From contig CM049311.1 of NCBI GenBank assembly GCA_026874595.1, forward strand, positions 73,284,953 to 73,348,952: a stretch of 64,000 nt of DNA. Direction: 5' to 3'. Below, one piece after another: positions 10,001 through 20,115 of this stretch. This DNA is from Sipunculus nudus (Eukaryota > Annelida > Sipuncula > Golfingiida > Sipunculidae). The stretch's first letter is position 1. Every line of letters starts with the position of its first letter. Under the pieces are notes generated by a model. That model had not been told where the DNA came from. It saw only the letters and a program-made list of their open reading frames with translations, and did not search any database. The position numbers and the translations under genes are program-made.

Positions 10001-12550
10001 CAACTACGACAATCTATGGCACTGAAAACAACATGTCTCCCCTGAAAGGGAGGGGGAGACATAACCAGTCCTAACAATCTTAATCAGTCTTGACAATGTA
10101 AACCAGTCTTAACAATCTTAACCAGTCTAACAATCTAAACTCTTGTCTTACCAAGAGGTTCTGATGATCCTGTCAGAATTATGCCACAAAGCATACCCTG
10201 GGCATCAAATCCCTATTTTAACACACTAGTGACTGTGCTTATCCCACAGCCTGTCATCTTGTAACAAAATAAATTTTGGTTGAAAAAAAAAACAATGCTG
10301 TAATGTTGCTGCCATTCATTTTAATAACTGTTCCTGATTATTTTGTCATAAAAATACTGAACCATTGTAGATTTTCTCATTCCTAATCTGATATTAATAT
10401 TTCTTCTAATACTGAGGCCTTATTTTATTAAAGTAATAACAGGGTAAAAGGGTAACCTTTGCACCCTGATATTTAAAGGCAACCAGGTGACTGATAGATG
10501 GATGACAGAATGATGGAAATAGATTGATTGCTAAAACTCAGCCATGTGACTGAAAGTCAGCCAAGTCAAATATCATACTGAACTAAATGGCTTTGTTTGT
10601 GAGGCGTAAAAACAAATATATGTCTCCCCACCCCCTATGGGCAATCCCAAAACATTAGGGATAAAAATACACATTATTTCAAAATGATTTTAGATTTCAA
10701 CAGATCTAAGGTCAATGTCACCAGTTTTTAACTCCTCCAAGATTTTTGCAGAAAGAACTGGTATGTCAAAATTGAAGAAAAAAAAAAAAAAATAAAAAAC
10801 TCTCAATAAACCTAGAATTGACCAGGTTTTGACATTGAAAATCATGGTCAAAGTCACCAGTTCCCATACTATTCTGAGGAAACACTTCATGAGTAATTGT
10901 GTTCACAAGACAATAACTAAAATTCGGCTTATTTGACCCTGAAGATCCTTGTCAGGTGGCTAGTTTTCAAACATGTCCAAGAACTTTGTTGAAACAAGTT
11001 GTGTTCCAAAATTGAGGACAAATGTGAAATATGTAAAACGTTATGGGGTTCACAAAAATTTTACTTTGGTGTAGATTCGACCTTGCAGATGAAGTTCAAG
11101 GTCATTTGATTTGTCAGAGATTTTGGAAAAAACAATTTGTGTTTCAGATTTTGGGAAAAAATATGCAGCTCTTCTTAAGATATCCAACAGATGACAAGGA
11201 TGACGATGGCACTGAAAACATATAATTCATATATATCAATTTTAATTGCATATACATTCATTATCAGAGGCTGTTTGTTATTTAATGGTCAGTACTAAAA
11301 CAATGAATAGTCATCTTGCCAACATATGTCACATACCCTGTGGAAAATATATATATTTTGATAAATCTAAAAATGTGAAATTTTATCTATGCTACTTTTG
11401 TTAGGAAACTGGCGACCAAAATGTCAAGTGTAACATTTTATACAATATTTAAGTAAGAAACTGAGGAGTGTAACCTACCATCTTGAGAAGGCAGATGTTT
11501 TCCCGGAGTGCCCCCACACACCCGAACACGCTAGTGACGAACATCACACTCCCTACAGCTACCAAAAAGTAGGCGGGGTCCAAAGTGAAGCTGTCAAAGG
11601 CAGCTATGTGCTCCTTCTCAAGACGGGCCCACATTCCCAGAACAATCAGAATGATCCCTGCAAGCTGCAAACATGAAAATATCAAAATGCAAAGAAAGAT
11701 AGATAAGTTTTATTACATTTCCCCCCATGTAAAATATCATTATATCTTTCTCTGTATTTCCTTTTTAAGTTTTAGGGGTGCTTGTACTTATGCATTCAGA
11801 CATTCATGAAAAAATTGTTAGGTGTAATCATTAAACTGGTTTTTATTTGGAACATTTCATTATTAATTATTTACTAATAAGAAAATGATGCTGGTTTTTT
11901 TTATAAATTGGACTACAGGTTGAATTCTAAGTGTGTTAGGAAATTATGTCTACGGGAGGAATATGCAAGTCTGTTAATTAGTAATTGGTGTTGTATTCTT
12001 TGATTCCACACAGACCTGACAATAACTGGCTCACTTGAAGAGAACAACGTACTGCAAGCCAAATTAGGTTTTTACTACACCCTCTAAATTACAACCAGCA
12101 GACACTGCTCATTGGTACCACAATACACTAAAAACATGCTTATCACAAACGCACATTTTTACTTAACATGTGGTGCATATGTGTTTACTACTTAGTTCAA
12201 GGTAATAGAGCAATTGGATATGTGTCATTGGCAAGCTGAGAAATCCCTAATGGTAAAACAGAAACTAATGCATTCCAATGTGAGTGGCTATTAATAAAGT
12301 ATAAATATGGGACAGTTATATTATAAAAGTAGAACATATTTTAGACTACACTGATTGAGAATTAATTTTATGGATGGTAAAGGGTTTCAGAAAAAAAACT
12401 CACCCAGACTAGAAAATTAATGCTGAAGAGTGCATATTTGACCCAAAGGTGGCACTGCAAACATTTTTTTCGAAGAGGAATATCCTGATCATGGTTTATC
12501 CCTTCCCAGATCTCCAGTCTGGGGCCGTCTACTGCTGGGCTCCCTGGCAT
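3885..12550 (-). CDS. TspanC8-type tetraspanin gene, 3' exon(s) missing
   Basis: Four minus-strand coding exons (12404-12550, 11479-11664, 7134-7304, 3885-4037) join at phase-0 GT-AG junctions into 219 codons. In order they give a cytoplasmic N-terminus with Cys residues near TM1, TM1, the small loop, TM2 with the GCVGALRE motif, TM3, and a large extracellular loop with FKCCG, YNCS, HCG, MSCC and QCG. Seven loop cysteines are visible and an eighth is expected in the next exon. That is the pattern of the TspanC8 group (TSPAN5/10/14/15/17/33 in vertebrates), whose known role is trafficking and regulation of the membrane protease ADAM10. TSPAN33 is about 280 residues, so roughly 60 residues with TM4 are missing and presumably lie left of the window. 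An acceptor-like CCACAG precedes the start at about 12571, suggesting a 5' non-coding exon. The subfamily call is inference from cysteine count and exon phases. Confidence 0.85.
3992..5040 (-). repeat. 67-bp minisatellite made of exon-4 start plus splice acceptor
   Basis: Anchors TTGATCTCCC at 3994, 4061, 4128, 4195 and onward to 4865 are exactly 67 bp apart, and two degenerate units follow to about 5040. Read on the minus strand, each unit is 18 nt of intron end (GATGTCTTTGTATTTCAG) plus 49 nt of exon 4 coding for FKCCGATGYNDWEINI. Thirteen extra copies are almost identical, so the expansion is recent. Two positions vary most, at the AACCGG/AACCAG/AACTGG site. Confidence 0.95.
5041..7060. 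other. Tetraspanin intron 3, unique part
   Basis: No coding exon is recognised. A G-rich/C-rich patch lies near 5920-5945. The rest is AT-rich intronic sequence. Confidence 0.5.
7134..7304 (-). CDS. Tetraspanin exon 3 (TM3 and start of large loop)
   Basis: 57 codons in phase 0 between acceptor TTTTACAG|TTCATC and donor GTTAAG|GTATGT. TM3 is FIIIIAGIFVVEIIVGALSF, followed by an amphipathic stretch ending LDYVQVK, directly ahead of the CCG motif of the next exon. The first ~35 nt of this exon and its acceptor are the seed of the 32/36-bp array upstream, so several near-identical decoy acceptors lie 5' of the true one. Confidence 0.85.
7305..8800 (-). repeat. 32/36-bp array carrying copies of the exon-3 acceptor, split by an insertion
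   Basis: On the plus strand, AGATACTGATGATGAACTGT and AAATAATGATGATGAACTGT units of 32 bp alternate with a 36-bp variant containing ATGATCTCCACAACAAAT. On the minus strand each unit reads TTTACAG|TTCATCATCA, a copy of the exon-3 acceptor and first codons. Many units also contain CTG|GTATGT, a donor-like sequence. The array occupies 7305-7429 and 8122-8800 and is interrupted by a 692-bp element. It is open in several frames, giving repetitive Ser/Ile-rich open reading frames that are not genes. Confidence 0.9.
7430..8121. mobile_element. Non-autonomous DNA transposon with 9-bp target duplication
   Basis: The element is flanked on both sides by GCAATAATG (7421-7429 and 8122-8130). It starts TACGCTCCCGAGGCAGCG and ends with the reverse complement of TACGCTCTTTACACAGCG, an imperfect terminal inverted repeat (13 of 18 match). 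It is GC-richer than its surroundings and has CCAAT motifs inside but no transposase. A 9-bp duplication fits Mutator-like elements best; the family is inference. It inserted into the exon-3 minisatellite, so it is younger than the array. Confidence 0.75.
9170..10062 (+). repeat. Interspersed repeat with TCAAGGTCA motifs, copy A
   Basis: It begins ATGGCTTTGTTT...GATATATGTCTCCC and ends GGGAGGGGGAGACATA, so TATGTCTCCC is inverted at the two ends. Inside are degenerate ~130-bp units with TTTGACCTTGAA, GGTCAAGGTCAC, GAGATTTTGG and GTTCACAA. A shorter copy in the same orientation lies at 10585-11222. No protein. Confidence 0.75.
10585..11222 (+). repeat. Interspersed repeat with TCAAGGTCA motifs, copy B
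   Basis: Shares the head AAATGGCTTTGTTTGT...AAATATATGTCTCC, the internal GGTCAAxGTCACC units and the tail GGCACTGAAAACA with copy A, but lacks the GGGAGACATA end. Diverged by point changes, so an older or truncated copy. Lies inside the tetraspanin intron between exons 2 and 3. Confidence 0.7.
11479..11664 (-). CDS. Tetraspanin exon 2 (TM1 end, small loop, TM2)
   Basis: Acceptor TTTGCAG|CTTGCAGGG and donor AAGATG|GTAGGT bound 62 codons in phase 0. The product starts LAGIILIVLGMWARLE (rest of TM1), passes through the small extracellular loop, then TM2 with FGCVGALRENICLL, the conserved tetraspanin TM2 end. Confidence 0.9.
12404..12550 (-). CDS. Tetraspanin exon 1 (start codon, N-terminus, start of TM1)
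   Basis: ATG at 12550-12548 opens 49 codons beginning MPGSPAVDGPRLEIW and ending KYALFSINFLVW, then donor TGG|GTGAGT. The KYxLFxxNFLxW ending is the usual tetraspanin TM1 entry. The CLQC pair just before it could be palmitoylated, as is common in the family. An upstream in-frame GTG exists, but the ATG is the natural start. Confidence 0.85.
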
Positions 12551-12571
12551 TCTTGCACACACTGGAGGTTA

Positions 12572-13440
12572 CCTGTGGATAATTTGATTTGCTGATAATA
12601 AAACAAACAAGTCCTCTAAAAATATGACCATTATCTCTTCACTGTTTACCTTGTTTATTTACATTTTAAAGGATTTGTCCATGGCCTGTCAAAGGCAGGC
12701 ATTTGATAAAAAACACTTGATGTAAGCATATGAAAAGAATATGTTCTTTCTATATAGGACTCTTGATATCAATTTTTAGTTTTTTATATTTATGTCATGC
12801 AACCTTACATCTTGGTCAAACCAAGTATCTATATGCATAAAGTTAGGAATAATCTACAAGTTTAAAACTTTTAGTCAAGATACTAGAGAAATATTCACCA
12901 TTTTGTCTCTGAAGCCCTGGCATGGTTGGAACCAAATCATACAGAATGGACTGACCAAAAAGTGGAGTTATGTGATCCCTGGCAGGTGCCACCATGGGAC
13001 CTAACAAGTGAAGCCTGCATGACAGTCAAACATTTTACTGACTGGTACAATAGTAATTACTGTTATCTGTAAAACGCCGGTTGAGATATCAGATTATCCC
13101 AAAATATAAATATATATGTTTCAGAAGGAAGGTCTATATTTTTAAACTTCTCTGAATTAAGCTCTAATTTACTGTGACTTAAGGTAAGTATAGATGACCA
13201 GCGTCATCCTGCATTTAAGACAAAATGCTTTCTATATTGTGTGTTGCTCTTAACCTTTCTCTATAATGTACATACCACCTTGCTGAAAAGTACTTATGCT
13301 TATCCATATACATTACTGTCACCATCTTGACAAGTGAAATAATACATGCCTATTATTAATTTATAAGGTTCCAATATGGTGTCTGCTTAGCAACATTTCC
13401 CATCATATACTCAATGCTGATTGGTCAGTCTAAGATTCTG
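12572..13440. other. Region upstream of the tetraspanin start, no gene seen
   Basis: Presumably contains the 5' non-coding part of the tetraspanin gene. No clear TATA box or first exon could be chosen. Otherwise AT-rich with no repeat I recognise. Confidence 0.3.
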
Positions 13441-13449
13441 TATGTCTGG

Positions 13450-13720
13450 ACCACTGGTTAAACATGTTGTTGTTTCAGCCTGTAAGGTGTATGTATTACA
13501 TTTCAGCTGGGTGGGCCAGGAGCTTAGCAGTGATGATGTAACACATGCGCACCCCAGCTGAAACAATCACGCCTGCTCACTGGGACTGGCACCAAACACA
13601 CAGAGTCATAAATACTCAGAAAAAGTGCTGTGCAGACCATTGTATGTGTTCTGTCAGCTAGATTAATGAAGGCAGAGGTCTGTATATACTGCAGAGCCAC
13701 AACTGGGTCTAGAAGATCAA
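13450..13720 (+). repeat. SINE-like repeat body, diverged copy
   Basis: Shares ACATTTCAGCTGGGTGG, TTAGCAGTGATGATGTAACACATGC, AATGAAGGCAG and GAGCCACAACTGGGTCTA with 14880-15060. The two copies differ at roughly a quarter of positions by eye. No tRNA-like head is visible here. Confidence 0.5.
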
Positions 13721-14445
13721 GATAAATTACAAAAAATGTGTGGCTTATTTTTGTTCCCATATATCTCCTTTTGACTAAAGGATGGATTGTGCCAGAATAG
13801 AATCGGGTTTACATTTCAATATAGCCAGGATGGGTCTAAGCTGGCAGAAACCGTCTTATAATGGTACATACGCCATGAAAGGCTATTCAAGTCCTGTCCT
13901 TAATGGACTTCATATACTTATTGTTTGTTGTTGTCTCAATCTTAACCAATGTATCTATTCATCACTGTTTATGTCTCATGGTGTTGTGTTCCCTTGTGAT
14001 CAAACTATGCTGGCATCATACACAACAAGCAAATTCATGGAATTTATGTCTTCTTCGTTTCCGCCTCTTGATGTCCCCTGCTTGCCATCTGAATATATTT
14101 TAGTTTTTATTTTCCCTCTAAGATGTCTCCACATGTAACAGTTGCTGTGTTTGAGTTTTCTTGTTCCCTGAAGATGTACCCACATATCATAAGTCTTGTT
14201 GTGAATTAGGAACAAAAGGGGAAATTTTTGTTTGTTTTGGAGCTGGTGATAATAAAATTTCAGACAGCCTCTCCAAAACCAATCCCAACCACGGTATGCA
14301 TGAGAGCAATCACTGATCAAAATTTGAATAAAATTGGATAATATTTAGGAAAGATATCACACAGAAACAAAAATCTGACAGACGGACAGAGAGACAGACT
14401 CAAATCAAATATCCTGTTCCGCAGAAGCAGGGAACTACAATCCAA

Positions 14446-14613
14446 CAGGGATGGATTCAGAGGGGGCAGCCCCCATTTCATTTAATCCTGTTATGTTTTA
14501 GTATGCTTTCTGGGCTTTATTTTGCTTTATAACCTCATTTTTGACCATTACTCAATGCTAGTTGGGGTTTTGGGGTGAAAGCCCCAAATGCTACATGGGA
14601 GAATCCATCCCTG
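14446..14613. mobile_element. 168-bp MITE with 13-bp inverted ends
   Basis: Starts CAGGGATGGATTC and ends GAATCCATCCCTG, a perfect 13-bp terminal inverted repeat. Both ends have further complementary GGGGGC/GCCCC blocks, so it can fold. The CAGGG terminus resembles hAT ends, but no 8-bp duplication is visible. Confidence 0.6.
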
Positions 14614-14694
14614 TAGCCCAGTGACCTCTGGTGGACATTTGCATAATTATTCAGTCACAAAAGTTTGAATCTCGCTTGCAACTTGCCTTCATCA

Positions 14695-15060
14695 CAGGCA
14701 CAGACGGTTATGCAGATGGCTTCTGAGCGTGAGGTCAGTGGTTCAAATCCCATTCTGTTATATAGTGGTGTGCAGTGCACGTGTTACATCATCACTGCTG
14801 CGAGTGTCCTTGTAACTGGACCACTTGCTACACAAGACCACTGGCTTCACAGGATGTTATCAGGGTTACACACTGGATTGTTTCAGCTGGCCAGGTGCAT
14901 GTGTCACATTTCAGCCGGGTGGCTCAGGAAGTTAGCAGTAATGATGTAACACATGCTCACCATCATCTAACAGTGCATGCGTTCCCATCTGCTAGACCTA
15001 AATGAAGGCAGGGACCTAAGGCTCTGTGTTTACAACAGAGCCACAACTGGGTCTATGCTA
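14695..15060 (+). repeat. tRNA-derived SINE candidate
   Basis: The head contains GCTTCTGAGCGTGAGGTC and GTGGTTCAAATCCC, which fits a Pol III B box (GGTTCAAATCC). The A box is weak. The body matches 13450-13720. Whether the two copies share a head, and where the element ends, could not be fixed by eye. Confidence 0.4.
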
Positions 15061-15514
15061 CTACCTGTCTAATGGTGATCCTATGCACATCAACTGATTT
15101 CTACCTTGGCACTAGCCGCCAACAGCGATGCAACAGGTTTCAGGTTTCTGTTGCGTCGCCGGCCCACCAAATCGTGCTCTAACAGGGGTTAGAGCAAGAT
15201 ACGATCTGTTACTCTTAGAAAGGAAATTTAATAAAAATATTTCCTATGGTTTTAACAAACAAATGTTTAGATAATGTTGTATGTTGAAAGGCCTGCAATA
15301 AAAAATAACCATTCTGGAAAGCATGAAGGACCTGTAACATCAACAACTGCTATAATTTGTCCAGAGAGAATTGAAGCATTAACAGCGGCAGTAGACATCT
15401 TGTATTTGGTGGTCCTGTATAAGGCTTTAGGCCTGTGTAGTATTATGTTCATATTTTAACTTCCTTGGTGCAAAATAGGGCTGAGAACAGAACAGTAATG
15501 TTTTCTAGTGGTCA

Positions 15515-15662
15515 AATAGGGCTGGCCTAAATACTGAAATACACCGGAAAACACCGAAAAACACCAAAATACACTTAAATAACACTGAAATACACTGTAA
15601 TAACAGTCAATACCAGCAGTATATATGTTCAATACACAATATATATACAATATATATACCTT
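15515..15662 (+). repeat. CACTGAAATA-type repeat arm, left
   Basis: GGGCTGGCCTAAATACTG is followed by short degenerate repeats of the form CACCGAAAAACAC / CACTGAAATACAC, then GTCAATACCAGCAGTATATA and AT-rich DNA. The reverse complement of 20116-20272 matches it in order (CAGGCTTGACTAAATACC, the same repeats, CAGTCATTACCACCAGTATA), so the two form inverted arms around the nested transposons. Confidence 0.6.
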
Positions 15663-16024
15663 ATAAATATATAATATATATTTATATATTTACCCTGGGT
15701 AAAAAATGCACATGAATAATTGCACATTATTCCTGGCATAGATGTTTCAGCACAACTATTAAGTACAATAAAAAGGACCTTAAATGATACATTTAAAGAG
15801 TCATTCGGCCACATCATTTTAAATATTTATTATACTTAATAAGTGTATTTACTCAATCATAACTGACTTAGCAGTGAGCTTTATTAGTTCAAGATAACAT
15901 TTAAGTAACTTGTTTTGAATATTTTTGTGCTCTTGACTTGGTATGATGTATGGTTTTAAGTGATACACCACAGTAATTTTCCTTTGTCTGTTCTATTAAA
16001 CAACATTCTGTTATTTCTTCAGTG

Positions 16025-16085
16025 CTATTTTGGATTAACATGTTCTCTCTCTTTCTCTTTCTCTCTCTCTGTCTCTCTCTCTCAT
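16025..16085 (+). repeat. CT-rich microsatellite
   Basis: Nearly pure CTCTCT tract with a few TTT and GT interruptions. Confidence 0.8.
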
Positions 16086-17161
16086 CTCATAATGATCATT
16101 GTCATAATTATCTACTCTATGTACATACCATTTGTTTGTTCTATTAAAGTACATATTTTAGAATTTGCAGCAGGGTTGGGGCCAGGTACTTGTACCTGTA
16201 CCTAGGTACACAATTGAGAGTACCTGTACCTGTACCTGGTTGTCATGAGTAGGAAGTACCTTGTACCTGTACCTGGAACTAAAGTACCTGTACCTGGTAT
16301 AAGGTACCCCAGGTACAAATTTGGTTTGGTCAAGTAAGGTCCTAAGCTGTCATCCCTAGCTGTCAGGGCTGTTACCTAAACCAGGCAGGGATAATTTCTG
16401 AGCTTTCAACCCTGCAGCCTTTGAACTTGACTGGACTTGACTAGTAGCATGCTGGCCCAGCTACCTCCAGCCTCTACACAGGAAGTTCATTGTGGCTCTA
16501 TCAGATGTAAAGGGTACAGAGCAAAGGATATGGACAGTGTTGCTTTTATGCCCCATGTAGATACCTGTTGTCTAGTATGTATATAGAACATTGGTGTAGG
16601 ATAAATGTATAGAAAAGAAAATTCATATTATATCACTGAACACTCAACATTAGCCTAACAAAAGCAGATCTTCCCATTTTACAGAAAAAAGTCCCAGCTC
16701 ACACATTACATACAGGTGCTCAAAACATCCTCAGTGTGACTTTCTGCCGTGAATATGTGTATTGTTACTTCTAATTTTGTATGTATCATTGTCATGAAGT
16801 TAATCTATAAAATTGATTGTTTGATTTTCCCTTTCAGTCAAGCTATTAAGCCTCTTTACTTTAAAGTGTGGTGCTCCCAGAGACTTTAAACCATTACTCC
16901 GAAGCTCAAAACTTTATTTGAAATATAGACATTTTATGAAGTTTTATATTTCTGTATAAATAACTTTGTAAACTTTATCAGCTTTGTTCATTTATCACAT
17001 TTAACAAAGGCAATTATTAACATTTGCCAGGCCTGTATTTTTCCTGATGACATAAGAAGTGATCATTTAATACTTTTTAATGATATATTCTGCACTTCTT
17101 TTATAACTTATAATTGCACATCTAAATGAATTTAATGCAATTTTCATAAGGCCAAAATAAA

Positions 17162-18196
17162 ACTAGAATATCAGCAGAAGCTGACAAAAGCCCTCAGCCA
17201 AAAGAACAGGGTTTAGAGGTGGTAACAGTAACAAGTACAAAATATCTGTTCTCACATGGATGAATATCTGTACATGTCTAAGTTATAAATTGAAAATGGA
17301 GAGATATGTACCATGATTCATAACAATCCACTAAATGCTTCCTGAAAAATAAGCTTCTAAGTTTTATTCTATTATCAGCTCTGTGACCTTGAAAAGTAGG
17401 TCAAGGTCTACCATCTTCGAACTTGACTGAGATTTTGTCGATATACATCTTCACCAAAGAAATAAAATTCCTATTGTGAATCCTTTTAGAGATATCCCAC
17501 TCACAAGGCAAAAGTTGAAAAATCCAAGAAAAATTCATTAAAAATCAGAAATTGTTGGTGGCACCCCCAAACTTGTGCAGCAGTTACAGACCATCAGTCC
17601 CTATGATCATAGTAAGTTTTGTGAAAATCCACCCAATGGTTCCTGAGAAATAAGCTTCTAAATGTTTTTTATATAATAAGCTCTAAAACGTAGAAAAATA
17701 GGTCAAGGTCACCCATCTTCAAACTTGACCCAGATTTTGTCAATATACATCTTCACCGAAAAAATGAAATTCCTACTGTGAATCCTTTTAGAGATATCCC
17801 GCTCACAAGCCTAAAGTTGAAAAATCCGATAAAAATTCATAAAAAATAAAAAATTGTAGGTGGCGCCACCAAACTTGTGCAGCAGTTACAGACCATCAGT
17901 CCCTATGATCATAGTGAGTTTTGTGAAAATCCACCGAATGGTTCCTGAGTAATAAGCATCTAAGTGTTTGTCTATAATCAGCTATAAAATGTAGAAAAAT
18001 AGGTCAAGGTCACCCATCTTCGAACTTGACCGAGATTTTGTCGATATACATCTTTACCGAGGAAATACAATTCTGACAGTGAATCCTTTTCAAGATATCC
18101 CGCTCACAAGGTAAAAGATAACGGACGCCGGACGGACGGACGGACGGACAGCTTGGGTGACCACAATAGCCCATCAGCCTAAGGGCTGAGGGCTAA
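17162..18196 (+). repeat. Interspersed repeat with ~301-bp tandem units
   Basis: The head AAACTAGAATA is followed by a short hairpin TCAGC-AGAA-GCTGA. Units anchored at CCTGAGAAATAAGCTTCTAA recur at 17341, 17642 and 17943, each with AGGTCAAGGTCACCCATCTTC and GATATCCCGCTCACAAGG. The tail is an ACGG/GGAC tract, then a 3' hairpin (AGCCCATCAGCC-TAA-GGGCTGAGGGCT) and AAAA. No coding capacity. Confidence 0.75.
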
Positions 18197-18200
18197 AAAG

Positions 18201-18499
18201 GTATGGTTCTCAAGCACTTTTTTTCAGAAATCAATGCGGGCGGGCGCTTTTTTATTTTAATTTTTTGGGCATGTTTCGATAATAATGTCAAATGATAAGG
18301 GAAAAGCATGAAAATAACAGTTTTATTTTGCTAAATAAGTAAAAGCACTACAAAACAAAGGAAATTGTATGGTTTTATCTTCTTGAAAGAAATGTCTGAG
18401 CAGCAGCAGCTCAAAATTGGAAAGATTTTATTGAAAATCAAAATAAAAATTTTTGATGCGGGGGTTTAAATTGATGTGGGCGGTGCCTGAGAACCATAC
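18201..18499. mobile_element. 299-bp MITE with 17-bp inverted ends
   Basis: Starts GTATGGTTCTCAAGCAC and ends with the complement of GTATGGTTCTCAGGCAC (16 of 17). Subterminal GATGCGGGCGGGCGC-like blocks occur near both ends; a relative with GTGCGGGCGGGC occurs near 36744. No target duplication is clear. Confidence 0.65.
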
Positions 18500-18744
18500 A
18501 TTTTTTTTTGGCCTTAGTTCGTATATCTTTAAATGTACCTGTACCTAGGTACTGCCACATGTACCTGTCTCCAACCCTGATTTCCAGTGTATTTTTGGTG
18601 TGGTTTGACTGGTCGTATGACTGCAGTTATTTTCGGAAACACTAGAATAAAGGTATTAACTATGAAAACAACATTTAATAAAAAGAGCAAGATGTACAGG
18701 CATATATGCACAGGGTTAGCAAACATATAATTAATTCAATATAT

Positions 18745-18870
18745 AACACCAGTATAAACCAAAAAAACACCAAAATAACCGAAATAACACCAAAATACAA
18801 TGAAATAACACAATAATACACTGAAATAACTGTCATTACCACCAGTATAGGTGCACAATATACATATATA
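18745..18870 (+). repeat. CACTGAAATA-type repeat arm, middle
   Basis: Same degenerate CACCAAAATA/CACTGAAATA units as 15515-15662 and in the same orientation, ending CTGTCATTACCACCAGTATA beside the TA tract. Confidence 0.6.
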
Positions 18871-18889
18871 TTTAATTATATATATATTT

Positions 18890-18915
18890 ATATATAAGGT
18901 ATATACATATATATA

Positions 18916-18978
<63 letters not shown>
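18890..18978. repeat. TA microsatellite
   Basis: Long run of TA dinucleotides with few breaks. The pogo-like element to the right is inserted at a TA in this tract. Confidence 0.9.
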
Positions 18979-18981
<3 letters not shown>

Positions 18982-20115
18982 TCGTGACATGATAATCCGA
19001 CACTAAATGTAATATGCTAATTTACGTCGGATTGCAAGGCTGTCAGACTGTCAAATCAATAAAGGTGACGGAGGGTTAAGATACAATGTGACCTAAATGT
19101 TAGGAGGACTTGTTATAATTCATTAAGTATTTTGTTATAATAAATTACGTATATGATATTGTTATGATTAATGTGAATTAGAAAATAAAAACATCCATCA
19201 TGGAGTACTGTTTTTATTTCTTATATACATGTCTATATATACAACGCTGGTCAAGACTGATGACCTATGCAGATTCTACAATTATAAGATATGCTTTTAT
19301 TTCTGAACAAACATTAACTAAATGTATATATATGAACGAGCGGTTGATCTACTAAGTTCATGTGAGTCTAAAGAATGCAAGCATATCTGTCTGGTATCTT
19401 GTTCTTTTATTTTTTCATTTTCACAGATTTTTCTAAGCGGTCGGCATCAACGTCCCCTGCAGCGAAGCCCTACTCCTCAATATACCGTAGCCCTGTTTCC
19501 ATTCCCAAAATCGTGTCTCTGAGAGGTACTGGTTTAGGAGGACCATCTTCTCCCTCAGACTCGCTGTCACTGTTGCCTCCATCTTCTTTGACCATTGACA
19601 CAATATCAGCGGCCATCGGCATTGCTTCCGTGGGTTCCGTGTTGTCTAACACGAGGTATCGCTCTGCGGTCACGTGGTCCGCCCTGTTGAGAGCCTGGAA
19701 AAGGTCCCCAACACCGTTCTCCACCTCCGCGTATTCCACAGTCCACACACCGAGAGGTTCATGTGTGCCACATTCGGATGTAAACTGACTTAATAAGTGA
19801 GCCAGATTGACTCAATAATTGGTTCTCGTGTACAGTTAGAACAATACGCATCGCTGCATTTCACACCTAATTGACCAAGGTGCTGTGTGCACAAGCCCGA
19901 GGACTGACATCAAAGGACAATATACCGGTCGGATTGTCAAGTCAGAAAATACGTCGGTATCCTTGTTTGTGTGGGGAAATGTCATGTTGGAGTCGGAATC
20001 CAAGGCTGTCGGTTTGGCAAGGCTAATTTCTATGGGTCCCGTTCGTTTATTGCAAAATACCGATGGATTGCAAGGTTTCAGCATCATTAAGGGTCGGAAT
20101 GTCAAGTCGCGACTG
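18979..20115. mobile_element. pogo/Tigger-like DNA transposon, internally deleted
   Basis: The ends CAGTCGTGACATGATAATCC and (inverted) CAGTCGCGACTTGACATTCC form a ~23-bp terminal inverted repeat ending in CCGAC, flanked by TA on both sides, as for Tc1/mariner-pogo elements. Only the C-terminal end of a transposase remains (19470-19748, minus). Repeated GTCGGATTGTCAAGTC-like motifs between 19925 and 20105 echo the terminal repeat. Confidence 0.8.
19470..19748 (-). pseudogene. C-terminal remnant of a pogo/Tigger-type transposase
   Basis: About 92 codons remain. The middle has an acidic run (EDGGNSDSESEGEDGPP) followed by PVPLRDTILGMETGLRYIEE. That layout (acidic linker, Pro-rich step, then an amphipathic helix) is typical of the C-terminus of Tigger/jerky-family DDE transposases. 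An in-frame TAG interrupts it, after which similar sequence continues. The N-terminal DNA-binding and DDE catalytic parts are absent, so it cannot transpose by itself. Confidence 0.6.

Larger units (their letters stand above)
16171..18579. mobile_element. hAT-like transposon (2409 bp) with nested insertions
   Basis: The left end CAGGGTTGGGGCCAGGTAC and the inverted right end CAGGGTTGGAGACAGGTAC match at 17 of 19. The flanks are ATTTGCAG (16163-16170) and ATTTCCAG (18580-18587), a 7-of-8 match to an 8-bp target duplication, as hAT makes. Both ends are packed with GTACCT and its complement AGGTAC. No transposase is present. Inside lie a 301-bp-unit repeat (17162-18196) and a 299-bp MITE (18201-18499). 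Confidence 0.75.

Noticed and set aside
18120-18160. ACGG/GGAC tract as a CRISPR-like or telomeric repeat
   Set aside because: It is the purine-rich tail of an interspersed repeat, seen again at 58805 with the same following hairpin.
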